The translations under genes were made by a program, and so were the position numbers. This document shows, piece after piece, positions 28,301 to 37,500 of a stretch of DNA of 64,000 nt. Below the pieces are notes generated by a model. That model was given only the letters and a program-made list of their open reading frames with translations. It did no database searches and was not told the origin of the DNA. The stretch's first letter is position 1. Each line of letters starts with the position of its first letter. The stretch comes from Anabaena minutissima FACHB-250 (GTDB lineage: Bacteria; Cyanobacteriota; Cyanobacteriia; Cyanobacteriales; Nostocaceae), in contig NZ_JACJRG010000013.1 in assembly GCF_014697125.1 (NCBI RefSeq), positions 117,398 to 181,397 on the forward strand, in the 5' to 3' direction.

Positions 28301-28375
28301 CAATTCCTCGAACCACGCACCATCACAGAAAACATTCAACGCCAAGGTTTTGCACCAATTGAAGGCGCGGAATAA
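25343..28375 (+). CDS. putA: Bifunctional proline dehydrogenase / L-glutamate-gamma-semialdehyde dehydrogenase
   Basis: A 1010-aa fusion. The PRODH half (about 130-440) contains KLTAFYSQFDPLD, FDMEQYAYKD, RLVKGAYWD and RRRFEMQVLYGMGD. The P5C dehydrogenase half (about 520-1000) has ISPWNFPLAIACG, the NAD-site FTGSQEVG, EMGGKNA and the catalytic Cys in FGYSGQKCSACS. The enzyme oxidises proline to glutamate via FAD and NAD+. It starts with GTG after AGGAG; the DNA-binding RHH domain of PutA repressors is absent. The linker between the halves contains about 27 residues encoded by a dispersed repeat (26719-26798). Confidence 0.93.
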   Translation: MVLQIQTSTYEAKTQEIAKQLLAATQENRSFLASLRDQMRWDDKLLAWAMSNPGLRVQLFRFIDTLPALRSKSEIAAHLQEYLGDESVELPAALKGMLNFANPESMPGQVAATSVSTAVETLAHKYISGENIKQVIKTVERLRKEKMAFTIDLLGEAVITEIEAQSYLERYLELIAQLTEASKSWGNIPAIDEADGEKLPKVQVSVKLTAFYSQFDPLDAKGSEEKVSDRIRTLLREAQKLGAAIHFDMEQYAYKDLTLNILQKILLEDEFRQRTDIGMTIQAYLRDSEQDAKNVIAWLKQRGYPLTIRLVKGAYWDQETIKAVQKHWQQPVFHDKAATDANFEVITQLLLENHQYVYSAIGSHNVRSQARAIAIAESLNVPRRRFEMQVLYGMGDKLAKALVDQGYRVRVYCPYGELLPGMAYLIRRLLENTANSSFLRQNLENRPVEELLAAPKVDLSHAEEDTCVGGFPDLSKVSVARSRREDQEGFVGAADTDYAEVEERKAAARAFAAVRGELGRSYLPLIDGEYVSTLEVIDSVNPSNFSEVVGKVGLISVEQAERAMQAAKAAFPGWKSTPVQERAGVLRRAADLMEQRRAELSAWIVLEVGKPVKEADAEVSEAIDFCLYYADEMERLDKGVIYDVAGENNRYIYQPRGIAVVISPWNFPLAIACGMTVAALVAGNCTLLKPAETSSVITAKLTEILIEAGIPKGVFQYVPGKGSQVGAYLVSHPDTHVIAFTGSQEVGCRIYAEAATLKPRQRHMKRVIAEMGGKNAIIVDESADLDQAVVGVVQSAFGYSGQKCSACSRVVVVETIYDAFIRRLVEATKSLNIGEAELPSTQVGPVIDANARDRIREYIAKGKAESELALELAAPEHGYFIGPVIFSEVPPNGTIAQQEIFGPVLAVIKAKDFTAALVVANDTNYALTGGLYSRTPSHIQKAQADFEVGNLYINRNITGAIVARQPFGGFKLSGVGSKAGGPDYLLQFLEPRTITENIQRQGFAPIEGAE
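26719..26798 (+). repeat. In-frame dispersed repeat inside the putA-like gene
   Basis: About 80 bases rich in CGCAGAG, GGGCGGGTTTCCCG and GTCCGTCGCGCGGAGTCGC, with arms GGACACTT and AAGTGTCC (26734-26741, 26769-26776). Composition differs from the flanking gene and looks like Nostoc intergenic repeat DNA. It keeps the frame and codes for the inter-domain linker. Confidence 0.7.
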
Positions 28376-28446
28376 TTCGTAATTGGGTATGGGGCATGGG
28401 GGTAAAATCTCCTCTGCTCCCCTACTCCCCTACACCTCTACAAATC

Positions 28447-30204
28447 CTAGACCCCTTCAATTTCCTGATCTGGCAAAAATAATGTAAATTGACTACCAAC
28501 CCCTACAGTTGATGTTACTGTCACATCACCACCATGCAAACGCGCTAATTTTCGCGTCAAGGCTAAACCGAGTCCCGTGCCTTCGTACTGACGGTTTAGT
28601 TTACTATCTAACTGTTTAAATGGTTCAAATAAAAATTGAAATTGACTTGCTTCAATCCCAATTCCCGTATCTGAAATTGTAAATATCATCCCTTTCGGTA
28701 CTTTTTTTACTGTCAATGAAACTTCACCTGTGGAGGTAAATTTAATCGCATTAGTCAGCAAATTGAGTAACATTTGCTTAATGCGTCGCTCATCGGCAAT
28801 GCAAATATCTGCGCTGGTATCAATTTCACTGGTGAGGATTAATTCTTTTTCAATAGCGAGATCGCGCACACTAGATAAAACATAATTACACAAATCTGCA
28901 ACTACTACAGGCATCAGACATATTTCTTCTTTGCCTACTTCTACCTTTGATAAATCCAAGATATCGTTAATTAATGACAGTAGATGTTCACCACTACCGT
29001 ATATACAACTAATATATTCTTTCTGCTTCTCATTCAGAGAACCAGCTATTTCTTGTTGCAATAACTGAGACAAGCCCATAATAGCATTCAGAGGTGTCCG
29101 CAGTTCATGACTCATGGTGGATAAAAATTCACTCTTGGCTCTACTACCAGCTTCTGCGGCTGCTTGTGAGGCACGCAGTTGTAATTCAGTTTGTTTGCAT
29201 TCGGTAATATCCTTGACAATAACTAACAACAACTCAGTTTCACCATCAAAACCAGGCATTACAGAAACAGAAAGTCTAACCCAAACTAAGTTGCCATTTT
29301 TATGTATTAAGCGTCTTTCCGCTTCAACATATTTTGTATGATCAAGTTGTTGAATATCCGTGCATATATCTACAAACAATTTTTGATAATTATCTAAATT
29401 TTCTTTTGTTTGGAAAATATAATCTATCAAGCACTTGCCGAATAACTCTTCTCGACTATACCCAAGCATTTGACATAGTGCCGGATTTACATCCACTATT
29501 TGAGCTTTTATATCTATTAGTCCAATCCCAACAGAAGAACGCTCAAATATTGCCCGACATTGTGCCTCACTCTTTTGTAGTGCTTCCTGTGCAGCGTGAC
29601 GTTCTCTCGCTTCTATCGCTAATGACAAAAAATCTGCGATCGCACCAGCAAAATACTCTTCATCTACATTCCAATCCCGAACTTCAGCACAATGTTCATA
29701 GCATAATATCCCTAATAAACGACCCTCTACCCAAATTGGTGTACTGAGTAGAGACATAACATTAAATAGAGAAAGATATGTTGCAAATAACTCTTGGGTT
29801 CTTTTGTCATGAATGACATCATTTACTGCAATGCAGCGTTCCTCTGCTAAAGCTTGGAAATACTTAGAATAATTCATTGCTGACAAAGACTGACCAAAAG
29901 TATGCTCATCGGTATTGAGATTATACAGATCAATACACTCAATTCCTGAGCGTGCTTCGTTGTATAACCATACACTAACTCGCGACACTAGAAGTGTTTG
30001 CGCTACAGCTTCCGTGATTTCTTGGAATACAGCATTAAGCGTACCTGTTTGGAACGTCTTGCTTGTTGCCAAGTTTAACAGTGTCCGGCTTTGTTGGCGT
30101 CGCGCGTTGTCTAGAATTGGCAGTACTTCTTGAGACTGCTGGTATTTTGTAATATCTTTAACCACTAGCACCTGCATGTGTTCTCGACAGAAATCACTTT
30201 GCAT
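28447..30204 (-). CDS. Sensor histidine kinase (GAF-PAS-HisKA-HATPase)
   Basis: A 585-aa soluble kinase. Order: coiled linker, GAF domain (about 45-200), PAS domain (about 210-330, RSSVGIGLIDIKAQIVDVNPALC), HisKA with phospho-acceptor His in MSHELRTPLNAIMG (about residue 366), and HATPase with DERRIKQMLLNLLTNAIKF, DTGIGI and GTGLGLALTRKLARLHGG. It autophosphorylates and passes phosphate to a response regulator not in the window. The first 20 residues (QVLVVKDITKYQQSQEVL) look like the last strand and linker of another PAS domain whose front is missing, so the gene may be 5'-truncated. No membrane segment. Confidence 0.88.
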   Translation of the reverse strand: MQSDFCREHMQVLVVKDITKYQQSQEVLPILDNARRQQSRTLLNLATSKTFQTGTLNAVFQEITEAVAQTLLVSRVSVWLYNEARSGIECIDLYNLNTDEHTFGQSLSAMNYSKYFQALAEERCIAVNDVIHDKRTQELFATYLSLFNVMSLLSTPIWVEGRLLGILCYEHCAEVRDWNVDEEYFAGAIADFLSLAIEARERHAAQEALQKSEAQCRAIFERSSVGIGLIDIKAQIVDVNPALCQMLGYSREELFGKCLIDYIFQTKENLDNYQKLFVDICTDIQQLDHTKYVEAERRLIHKNGNLVWVRLSVSVMPGFDGETELLLVIVKDITECKQTELQLRASQAAAEAGSRAKSEFLSTMSHELRTPLNAIMGLSQLLQQEIAGSLNEKQKEYISCIYGSGEHLLSLINDILDLSKVEVGKEEICLMPVVVADLCNYVLSSVRDLAIEKELILTSEIDTSADICIADERRIKQMLLNLLTNAIKFTSTGEVSLTVKKVPKGMIFTISDTGIGIEASQFQFLFEPFKQLDSKLNRQYEGTGLGLALTRKLARLHGGDVTVTSTVGVGSQFTLFLPDQEIEGV

Positions 30205-30704
30205 TGCAGTTCTAAAAAATCAATAGAACTGTTTCTATAAATACAACTTTTACATATAGATTTACAGATCCTAAAGGTGTATTTTTTGATATATTTTTTG
30301 TAATTTCTATGTTTTTAGTTGCAACCTATTGTGTATAAGATGTTTTTAACTTGATATCAATTATCTCATTGGTAGCAAGCAATCACAATAAAAATATATG
30401 TGTTAATTTTTTACAAAGATTTCACATAAAATTTAAAATAACCAGATTTATAGCCAAGTCACCTCAGTGTAGATCAAAATCAAGAAACATTGATCAAACT
30501 ATACATTAACAAAAGTAATTTAGATAGCTATTCCGGCTAATTACTGACTATGTGATTAATAATTCGTAAATTACTGATATACCCCGTTTTCTAGTAACAG
30601 TGAGATTAACACTTGTGTATTCTCCTCTAGAAAGATACTTCCAGAGCTAAATTTTGCAACAATTGAAGTAAGGCTAGAGCAGCTATTATACAAATGGTGC
30701 AACA
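30205..30704. other. AT-rich intergenic region
   Basis: About 500 bases with no supported gene, RNA or clear hairpin between the divergent histidine kinase and the cobalamin-binding-protein gene. No cobalamin-riboswitch B12-box could be recognised. Confidence 0.5.
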
Positions 30705-31631
30705 ATGGAAAATTCTAGTATCAGAATTATTTCTCTAATTCCTAGTGGGACAGAGATTTTAGCAGCCTTGGGTTTAACAGATGCGATTGTAGGGCGATCG
30801 CATGAATGCGACTATCCTCCAGAAATAGTAGATCGTCCTATTTGTACGCAGGCACGCTTAGATAGCAATATTCCCAGCAACCAAATCCATAATCAGATCA
30901 ATGATTTGCTACAATCTGCCCTCAGTATCTATCAAGTCAAGATAGATATTTTAGAAAAATTACAACCTACCCATATCTTGACCCAAGATCAATGTAAGGT
31001 TTGTGCAGTCAGCTTAAACGAAGTAGAAAAAGCAGTTGCCGAACTTACCCAAAGTACGCCTCAAATCATCTCCTTACAACCTAATCTACTGGAGGATGTT
31101 TGGAATGACATTGAGCGAGTAGCGCATATCTTTGATGTAGATGCAGTTCAGGTGTTAGAAAACTTAGAGGCTCGCGTTAAAATTTGTCAGAAAAAAATTC
31201 AAGGACTATCTTTAACAGAATTACCGACTGTCGCCTGTATCGAGTGGACAGACCCTCTCATGGTAGCAGCCAATTGGATTCCGGAATTAGTCAACTTGGC
31301 CGGGGGACAATCACTATTTTGTGTAACTGGTCAACCTTCTCCCAATTTGCAATGGGAAACACTATTAGTCAGCAATCCCGATATCATTATTTTTATGCCT
31401 TGTGGTTTTGATTTAAATCGCACCCGTCAAGAAGCTCAATTAATCACTCAAAACCCTGATTGGCAAAAACTCCACGCTACTAAAAGCGGTAGAGTCTACA
31501 TTACTGATGGCAATGCCTTCTTCAACCGTCCAGGGCCAAGACTAGTCGATTCTCTAGAAATTATGGCAGAAATCTTACATCCAGAAATTTTTGACTATGG
31601 CTATAAAGGAACTGCTTGGGAAGGACTATAA
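30705..31631 (+). CDS. Cobalamin-binding periplasmic-type protein (BtuF-like), without signal peptide
   Basis: A 308-aa protein of the helical-backbone metal/cobalamin receptor family: IRIISLIPSGTEILAALG, IVGRSHECDYPPE, HILTQDQCKVCAVS, ACIEWTDPLMVAANWIPELV and GGQSLFCVTG. BtuF delivers vitamin B12 to the BtuCD transporter, but this protein starts directly with the domain and has no signal peptide, as in a common cyanobacterial subgroup whose role is less clear. No transporter genes are adjacent. Confidence 0.82.
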   Translation: MENSSIRIISLIPSGTEILAALGLTDAIVGRSHECDYPPEIVDRPICTQARLDSNIPSNQIHNQINDLLQSALSIYQVKIDILEKLQPTHILTQDQCKVCAVSLNEVEKAVAELTQSTPQIISLQPNLLEDVWNDIERVAHIFDVDAVQVLENLEARVKICQKKIQGLSLTELPTVACIEWTDPLMVAANWIPELVNLAGGQSLFCVTGQPSPNLQWETLLVSNPDIIIFMPCGFDLNRTRQEAQLITQNPDWQKLHATKSGRVYITDGNAFFNRPGPRLVDSLEIMAEILHPEIFDYGYKGTAWEGL

Positions 31632-31648
31632 AACTAAAAGAAAGCATT

Positions 31649-31948
31649 TTAAGTAGATTTTGCTGCTTGATTAAGCCATTCAACTAGAGTTTTTAAAGTG
31701 TGAGTTAGTGCAGCTTCACTGGTAATCACTGAATGCTGTTGACCATGATCTTCTACTGTTAACTTATAGTGAAAGCGATCGCACTGAGAATTATCAGACA
31801 TAATTTGCTCAGGTAGCTGAAAAAAATCTGCCGCCTCTACCAGTTGTGACAGTTCCTCAGCTACCTGGAGTGGGAGAGTATTAGTGTCAACGCTAATTTT
31901 CTTACTAATCCCAGTAAAGCCACCCGTCCGTTCTAAGGATACCTGCAT
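31649..31948 (-). CDS. Emfourin-like inhibitor of M4 protease
   Basis: A 99-aa protein with the protealysin-inhibitor (emfourin, M4in) pattern: MQVSLERTGGFTGISKKISVDT, then DFFQLPEQ and FHYKLTVEDHGQQHSVITSEA. Emfourin is encoded next to protealysin-like proteases and blocks their active site. Here it is 142 bases downstream of an M4 protease gene on the same strand, which supports a protease-inhibitor unit. Cytoplasmic, no signal peptide. Confidence 0.8.
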   Translation of the reverse strand: MQVSLERTGGFTGISKKISVDTNTLPLQVAEELSQLVEAADFFQLPEQIMSDNSQCDRFHYKLTVEDHGQQHSVITSEAALTHTLKTLVEWLNQAAKST

Positions 31949-32090
31949 TTTTGAGAGGGATAAATACTCAAACCCAGTCTAACAAAAGTCGAAACGCAAT
32001 ACATCGCGCCTTCAATTACTAATTACGTAAAACCTGCGGCATAGCTGCGCTTAGAACGTAGCGGGGGAAAGCATCGTTACGAATTACGAA

Positions 32091-33173
32091 TTAACTTAAA
32101 ACTCCTACCTGTTGCCAAGCATTCTGTACTGCTTGATGTTCTAAACTCCCTTCCCCGTAGAGTTCGCTAGCTATTTGCACCGTGATATCAGCAGCTTTTT
32201 TAAAATCTGTCTTAGGACGCAGGCGATCGCATAAAGCAATGTACCAAATTTTACCTGCCTTCTCCCAAGCATAACCCCCGATTTCCATCGCAGCTAGATA
32301 GAAAGCACGGTTAGGAATACCTGAGTTGATATGCACCCCACCATTATCAGCCCAGCCAGTATATTGGTCTTTCACATGGCCAGGTTGGGGGTCTTTACCC
32401 AATACAGGATCATCGTATGCTGTGCCTGGCTCTTTCATGGAGCGAATACCAGTACCTTTAACATTTGGCATTAGTAAACCCTCTCCAATAATCCAGTCAG
32501 CTTCTTCAACTGTCTGATTTTTTACCCTCTGTTTCACCAAAGCACCAAACACATCAGAGAAAGACTCATTTAATGCCCCTGGTTCGCCATAATATATCAA
32601 TGCTGCTTCATACTGAGTTACACCATGCGTTAACTCATGTGCAATCACATCAATACACTTAGTAAAACGGTCGAATAATTCTCCATCACCATCACCGTAA
32701 ACCATCTGGTCGCCATTCCAGAACGCATTTTCATATTTCACACCGTAATGCACCGTTGAATCTAAACGCAGTCCTTTATTATCAATGGAATTGCGCTCAA
32801 ATAATTCATAAAACAAATCATAAGTCGCACCAGCCGCATCATAGGCTTCGTCTACTGCTTCATCATTGCTAGGGGGATCACCTTCACTGCGTACTATAGT
32901 TCCTGGTAGTTGCTGAAGATTTTTAGCATCATAAACTGTGCGGCTTTTTTCGCCAGGGGAAGGAGCAAAAGAAATATTCCCAATGATGTCTCTACGTCCA
33001 CGCAACTGTGCCGAAAGATTTAATGTGTGGAAAGCCCAATTGCGCTGCTGTTCTGTACCATTCACCGCCACATTTTCCAGCATATGCGGCGGGATAACAC
33101 AACATATAGGACATCTAGTTTGAGTAGAATGATTACAATTGAACCTAGATGATTTCTGTTTATTTCTAGCCAT
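32091..33173 (-). CDS. M4-family metalloprotease, protealysin-like
   Basis: A 360-aa thermolysin-family peptidase. HELTH at residues 179-183 and the third zinc ligand Glu203 in GALNESFSD are intact; the domain ends with a typical C-terminal helix bundle. The short N-terminal region CPICCVIPPHML (21-32) is the protealysin-type propeptide with the PPH motif and no signal peptide, so it is probably made as a cytosolic precursor. The gene precedes the emfourin-like inhibitor. Such proteases cleave actin-like or outer surface proteins in other bacteria; the substrate here is unknown. Confidence 0.92.
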   Translation of the reverse strand: MARNKQKSSRFNCNHSTQTRCPICCVIPPHMLENVAVNGTEQQRNWAFHTLNLSAQLRGRRDIIGNISFAPSPGEKSRTVYDAKNLQQLPGTIVRSEGDPPSNDEAVDEAYDAAGATYDLFYELFERNSIDNKGLRLDSTVHYGVKYENAFWNGDQMVYGDGDGELFDRFTKCIDVIAHELTHGVTQYEAALIYYGEPGALNESFSDVFGALVKQRVKNQTVEEADWIIGEGLLMPNVKGTGIRSMKEPGTAYDDPVLGKDPQPGHVKDQYTGWADNGGVHINSGIPNRAFYLAAMEIGGYAWEKAGKIWYIALCDRLRPKTDFKKAADITVQIASELYGEGSLEHQAVQNAWQQVGVLS

Positions 33174-33745
33174 CTAATATAGTCTCCTTTGACAAGTATG
33201 TAAGGAACAACCGTGGATAAAACACCACGGTTGGAAGGAGCAGAGGAATTAATGCAGATGGCGAATCCCTGGTTGATATTCTGATGAATCTTTTCTACTT
33301 TTTATTGTCTAATAAATTTCTAGAAAATAAACAGCATTTCTAGCAAACAATCAAATATTGATATGCTGTAAAAATCATTTTTTATTTATATTTGAAAATT
33401 TGTAATTCCCAATCACTTCTGGTAATTATAAATAACTAAAAATTTCACTAATATCAAAAATATTGCAGATATTTTAATAGGGTTATTACTCAATCAGCTA
33501 CATATATAAACTGAACTTATATATATCACTTCAGTAAAATCTCTATATACTGATAAAATAATTGTTTACGGTGGTTACTGTTAAATTATATTGCAACGGG
33601 AATTTTTCAATCTGGCTTCCTTCATTAAAAATTGGTAGCACACATCTGCTGATACTATTTCTGTATTAATAATGGTATTTTTCGTACAGGTGTAATGGCA
33701 TCGGAGATTGCTAATTAAGTTGATCACATTAACGGGAAATAAATG
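33174..33745. other. AT-rich intergenic region
   Basis: About 570 bases, very AT-rich, no gene recognised. It ends at a 30-bp direct repeat flanking the DUF4160-DUF2442 pair. Confidence 0.5.
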
Positions 33746-33775
33746 GCGATCGCTTATTTGGTATGTTAGTAGGCG
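33746..33775 (+). repeat. Left 30-bp direct repeat flanking the DUF4160-DUF2442 module
   Basis: Starts with GCGATCGCTTATTTGGTATG and ends TAGTAGGCG. It recurs at 34352-34381 with one mismatch (29 of 30 identical), bracketing exactly the two small genes. Confidence 0.9.
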
Positions 33776-33802
33776 TAATCAGCTAGTCATAGAAGTGATC
33801 TA

Positions 33803-34063
33803 ATGCCAGAAATTAGCCGTTTTCTTGGAATTATTATCACCATGTATTATAACGATCATCCACCGCCACATTTTCACGTTCGCTATAATCAACAAAAAGC
33901 AATTATTGATATCGCAACCTTATCAATAATAGAAGGTAAACTCTCCTCCAGGGTATTAGCACTTGTAGTTGAATGGGCAAACTTACATAAAACAGAATTG
34001 ATGAATAATTGGGCAAAAGCTAGAGTCAATGATCCTGTAGATAAAATCGAACCACTGGAGTAA
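33803..34063 (+). CDS. DUF4160 domain protein
   Basis: An 86-aa protein with the DUF4160 signature: PEISRFLGIIITMYYNDHPPPHFHVRYN near the start and ALVVEWANLHKTELMNNW in the second half. DUF4160 genes commonly sit directly before DUF2442 genes, as here (three-base gap). The pair is often described as a possible toxin-antitoxin-like module, but no activity is established to my knowledge. The conserved HPPPHFH could bind metal. Confidence 0.85.
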   Translation: MPEISRFLGIIITMYYNDHPPPHFHVRYNQQKAIIDIATLSIIEGKLSSRVLALVVEWANLHKTELMNNWAKARVNDPVDKIEPLE

Positions 34064-34066
34064 GTC

Positions 34067-34342
34067 ATGCTCAAAGATATTATTGCAGTCGAACCGAGAG
34101 AAGGTTATCAACTATACATCAAATTTGAAGACAACCGACAAGGCGTTATTGATATTAGTAAATTAATTTCCTTTACAGGGGTTTTTGCACCACTACAAAA
34201 TATTGACTATTTCAAACAAGTAAAAATCAACCCCGAATGGGGAACTATTTACTGGGAAAACGGCGCAGATTTAGACCCCGATGTGCTTTATGCTGAAATT
34301 ACTGGAGAAGCAATCAGTAATTATCAAATTGCTAAAACCTAG
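34067..34342 (+). CDS. DUF2442 domain protein
   Basis: A 91-aa protein with the DUF2442 pattern: VEPREGYQLYIKFEDNRQGVIDISKLI, then GVFAPLQNIDYFKQVKINPEWGTIYWENGADLDPDVLY. It follows the DUF4160 gene by three bases and is presumably co-translated. The family is small, with a beta-rich fold, and its function is unknown. The second direct repeat begins nine bases after its stop. Confidence 0.85.
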   Translation: MLKDIIAVEPREGYQLYIKFEDNRQGVIDISKLISFTGVFAPLQNIDYFKQVKINPEWGTIYWENGADLDPDVLYAEITGEAISNYQIAKT

Positions 34343-34351
34343 TCAAAAATT

Positions 34352-34381
34352 GCGATCGCTTATTTGGTATGTTAATAGGCG
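34352..34381 (+). repeat. Right 30-bp direct repeat flanking the DUF4160-DUF2442 module
   Basis: Same 30 bases as 33746-33775 except one transition (TTAATAGG for TTAGTAGG). It begins with a HIP1 octamer and continues into a second GCGATCGC. Confidence 0.9.
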
Positions 34382-34525
34382 ATCGCTCTTTAATCTTAAT
34401 TTGAGCAACAGCATCAATCTCACATCAAGAATTTTTGCTCATCAGCCTCATCATTCCCCTACTCTCTGCGCCTCTGCGTCTCTGCGTGTTAGCGTAGCGG
34501 GGCGTAGCCCGATAAATTCATCCCT

Positions 34526-37500
34526 CTAATCCTCCTCAGCCCCCAACGCCTTTAAACTTAATATCTCCGCCTGAGTTAACCCCTTCACGCCCTTAATCTT
34601 CAACCCTGCATATAACTGATGGCTGAAAGTAGCAATACACTCCCCAGTCTGCACATCCCAAAGTTTCACCGTATTATCACGACTACCACTAGCCAGAGTC
34701 CCACCATCCCCACTCCAGGCGACTGACCTAACCCAATCGCTATGAACAGCCAGCGTCAGGCGACACTCCCCAGTCTGCACATCCCAAAGTTTCACCGTCT
34801 CATCACGACTACCACTAGCCAGAGTCCCACCATCCCCACTCCAGGCGACTGAGTAAACCCAACTGCTATGACCAGCCAGAGTCAGGCGACACTCCCCAGT
34901 CTGCACATCCCAAAGTTTCACCGTCTCATCACCACTACCACTAGCCAGAGTCCCACCATCCCCACTCCAGGCGACTGAGTAAACCGAACTGCTATGACCA
35001 GCCAGAGTCAGGCGACACTCCCCAGTCTGCACATCCCAAAGTTTCACCGTCTCATCACCACTACCACTAGCCAGAGTCCCACCATCCCCACTCCAGGCGA
35101 CTGAGTTAACCGAACTGCTATGACCAGCCAGAGTCAGGCGACACTCCCCAGTCTGCACATCCCAAAGTTTCACCGTCTCATCACGACTACCACTAGCCAG
35201 AGTCCCACCATCCCCACTCCAGGCGACTGAGTTAACCGAACTTCTATGACCAGCCAGAGTCAGGCGACACTCCCCAGTCTGCACATCCCAAAGTTTCACC
35301 GTATTATCACCACTACCACTAGCCAGAGTCCCACCATCCCCACTCCAGGCGACTGAGTTAACCGAACTGCTATGACCTGTTAAGGTTAACAACTCCTTAC
35401 CAGTGTTAGCATTCCACAGCCTCACCCTACCATCTGCCTCTCCTGTCGCCAGCACTTCCCCATCAGGACTAAAAGCCACTGTCAAAACGTCAGTTAATAC
35501 CCTAGCAAACACAGACTCATGTAAATTTGCTCCAGTCAAATCCACACTGTGCAGACTCACTCGACTAAAATCTACACCTGGAAGCACAGTCTGATTCAAA
35601 TCCTGTTTTTCTAAAGCAAAACGATTACCTTTGATAAGTAACTGCGCTGCATTACTACCACAGTAACCAGCTTCTATTTCAGTTTTAGCTTTAGTGGTTT
35701 TAACTACCTCTACCAAACGTCCATTAGCTGATTTTTGCAACATCGGCCACATTAAATCCAACACTGCTTTTGCTAACAGATTTTTCCCAAAGGTTTGAGT
35801 TAAATCCCCATCACTAATACCTTGGTCATAAGGCATCCCATCAGCAACTTCTCGGAAATCATCTGCTAAAATATTCAATTCTCTAGCAAACTTATAAGCA
35901 ACGAAAAACTCTAATAAAGACCGATGGGCAGGATAATAATCACCATCAGCATTACGAATTAACATAGTTTGCCCCATCATGTCATAATGCCAATGGTCTA
36001 AATCCTTTTGTTCCTGTACTTCCTTGTTAAAACAACGCCGAATCCGGTCAGGAAATTCCTTATAATTGAGAGTCATCCTCTCAGTAGACAGCATTTCCCA
36101 AGATAATTCACACAGAAAATATAACTTCTGTGCCATTGATGTAAAAGTGCGTGCAGATTTAATATCCCGTTCCATTTTGTGACGCACTGCATATAGATAA
36201 ACACGGGAAATATCTATAGGTTTTCCAGCTTCAATCTCCGGTAAAGCTTCAATAATTAAATCAATCATCACCGGACGACGCGCCAAATCTAATAATTGTT
36301 GATTGTGAGTAATATAGTCAACAGTTTCCGGTTTAGCTTTAAAACTAATAACTTGTCTAATTTGGTCATCATCTAACTTTTCTAATTCTAAAACCTCAAA
36401 TTGCGGCGGTTCTCCGGTTAAATTCGCAGTAGAAGCTTTTAACTTAGCATTTAATAAATTGCGTCCTTCCAAAGCTTCCGGGAAATGTTCTGTGCGACAA
36501 GTTAAAATCGCTTTTGCGCCAGGAACAACCACCCTAGCAAGCTCCCAAAAATTATTAATCATGGCTTGACGATCTACCCGTGCAGCCATTTCGTCAAAGC
36601 CATCAAAAATTAATAATAATTTCCCCATCCGGTTTAGCTGTTCAAAAGCAGAATAATTTACTAAACCAATCTCATGCTTCCGAAAAAAGAACTCAGAAAA
36701 TAGAGATTCAATCGTTACAGCTTTCGCATAATCTCGCAAAGGAATCACTAAAGGAATACGCGGTAAAGGTGAACCATCTTGTTTAGCCTGACGATATTTT
36801 TGTAAAGCCTCCCAAGCATAATGAAAAGCAAACCAAGTTTTACCTGTACCAAATTCCCCTAAAATTGATAAATGTTCCTTAACTTTATCAGCTAACCAAT
36901 TATTAACATAGCGTTCAATCCAACCGTCTTCTTTACCATAGTGACTAATCCCAATGCGCCGCTTAGTGACTAAATCAACTTCTTCCTTCATACAAGCCAG
37001 TGGCACATAATATTTATCTATTCCCTTTTCTATCACCTGGTTTTCTAACCATTCAAAATAGCCACTAAAATCAGCGTCAGCTTCGATTAATTCATCTAAC
37101 GTATAACAATAAAATCTTGAATCATTGGCTTGTGCAACTTCCTGTCTAGCTAACTTACTAACTCGACGCGGTGCAACTACCCAACCTTCATCAGTTTTAT
37201 ATTTTTCTATCCCTTGTTTAACAGCATTCACATCATGAATACTTGCTTCTCCCTCCACTCCCCGAATAAAAATTCGGTCGTAACCCCGGCGTTTAGGGAT
37301 ATTAATAATCCATTCAAAATATTCAGGTTCTAAAACTTCAGTCGGTTCAAATTTATAACCTAGTGCATTAAACCAATCACGTAAATTTTTAGCTAATTCC
37401 GTTTCTCTTGCTACTGGCGACGGTGGTAATAATTGCTGATAACTTTGTGCTAATTGGTTAATTTGCTGTTGAATTGCTGGTAAATTGAGATATTTAACCT

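Noticed and set aside
33746..34381. Insertion sequence around the DUF pair
   Set aside because: Direct repeats are present, but there is no transposase and no terminal inverted repeat, so it is reported as a repeat-flanked module and not as an IS.
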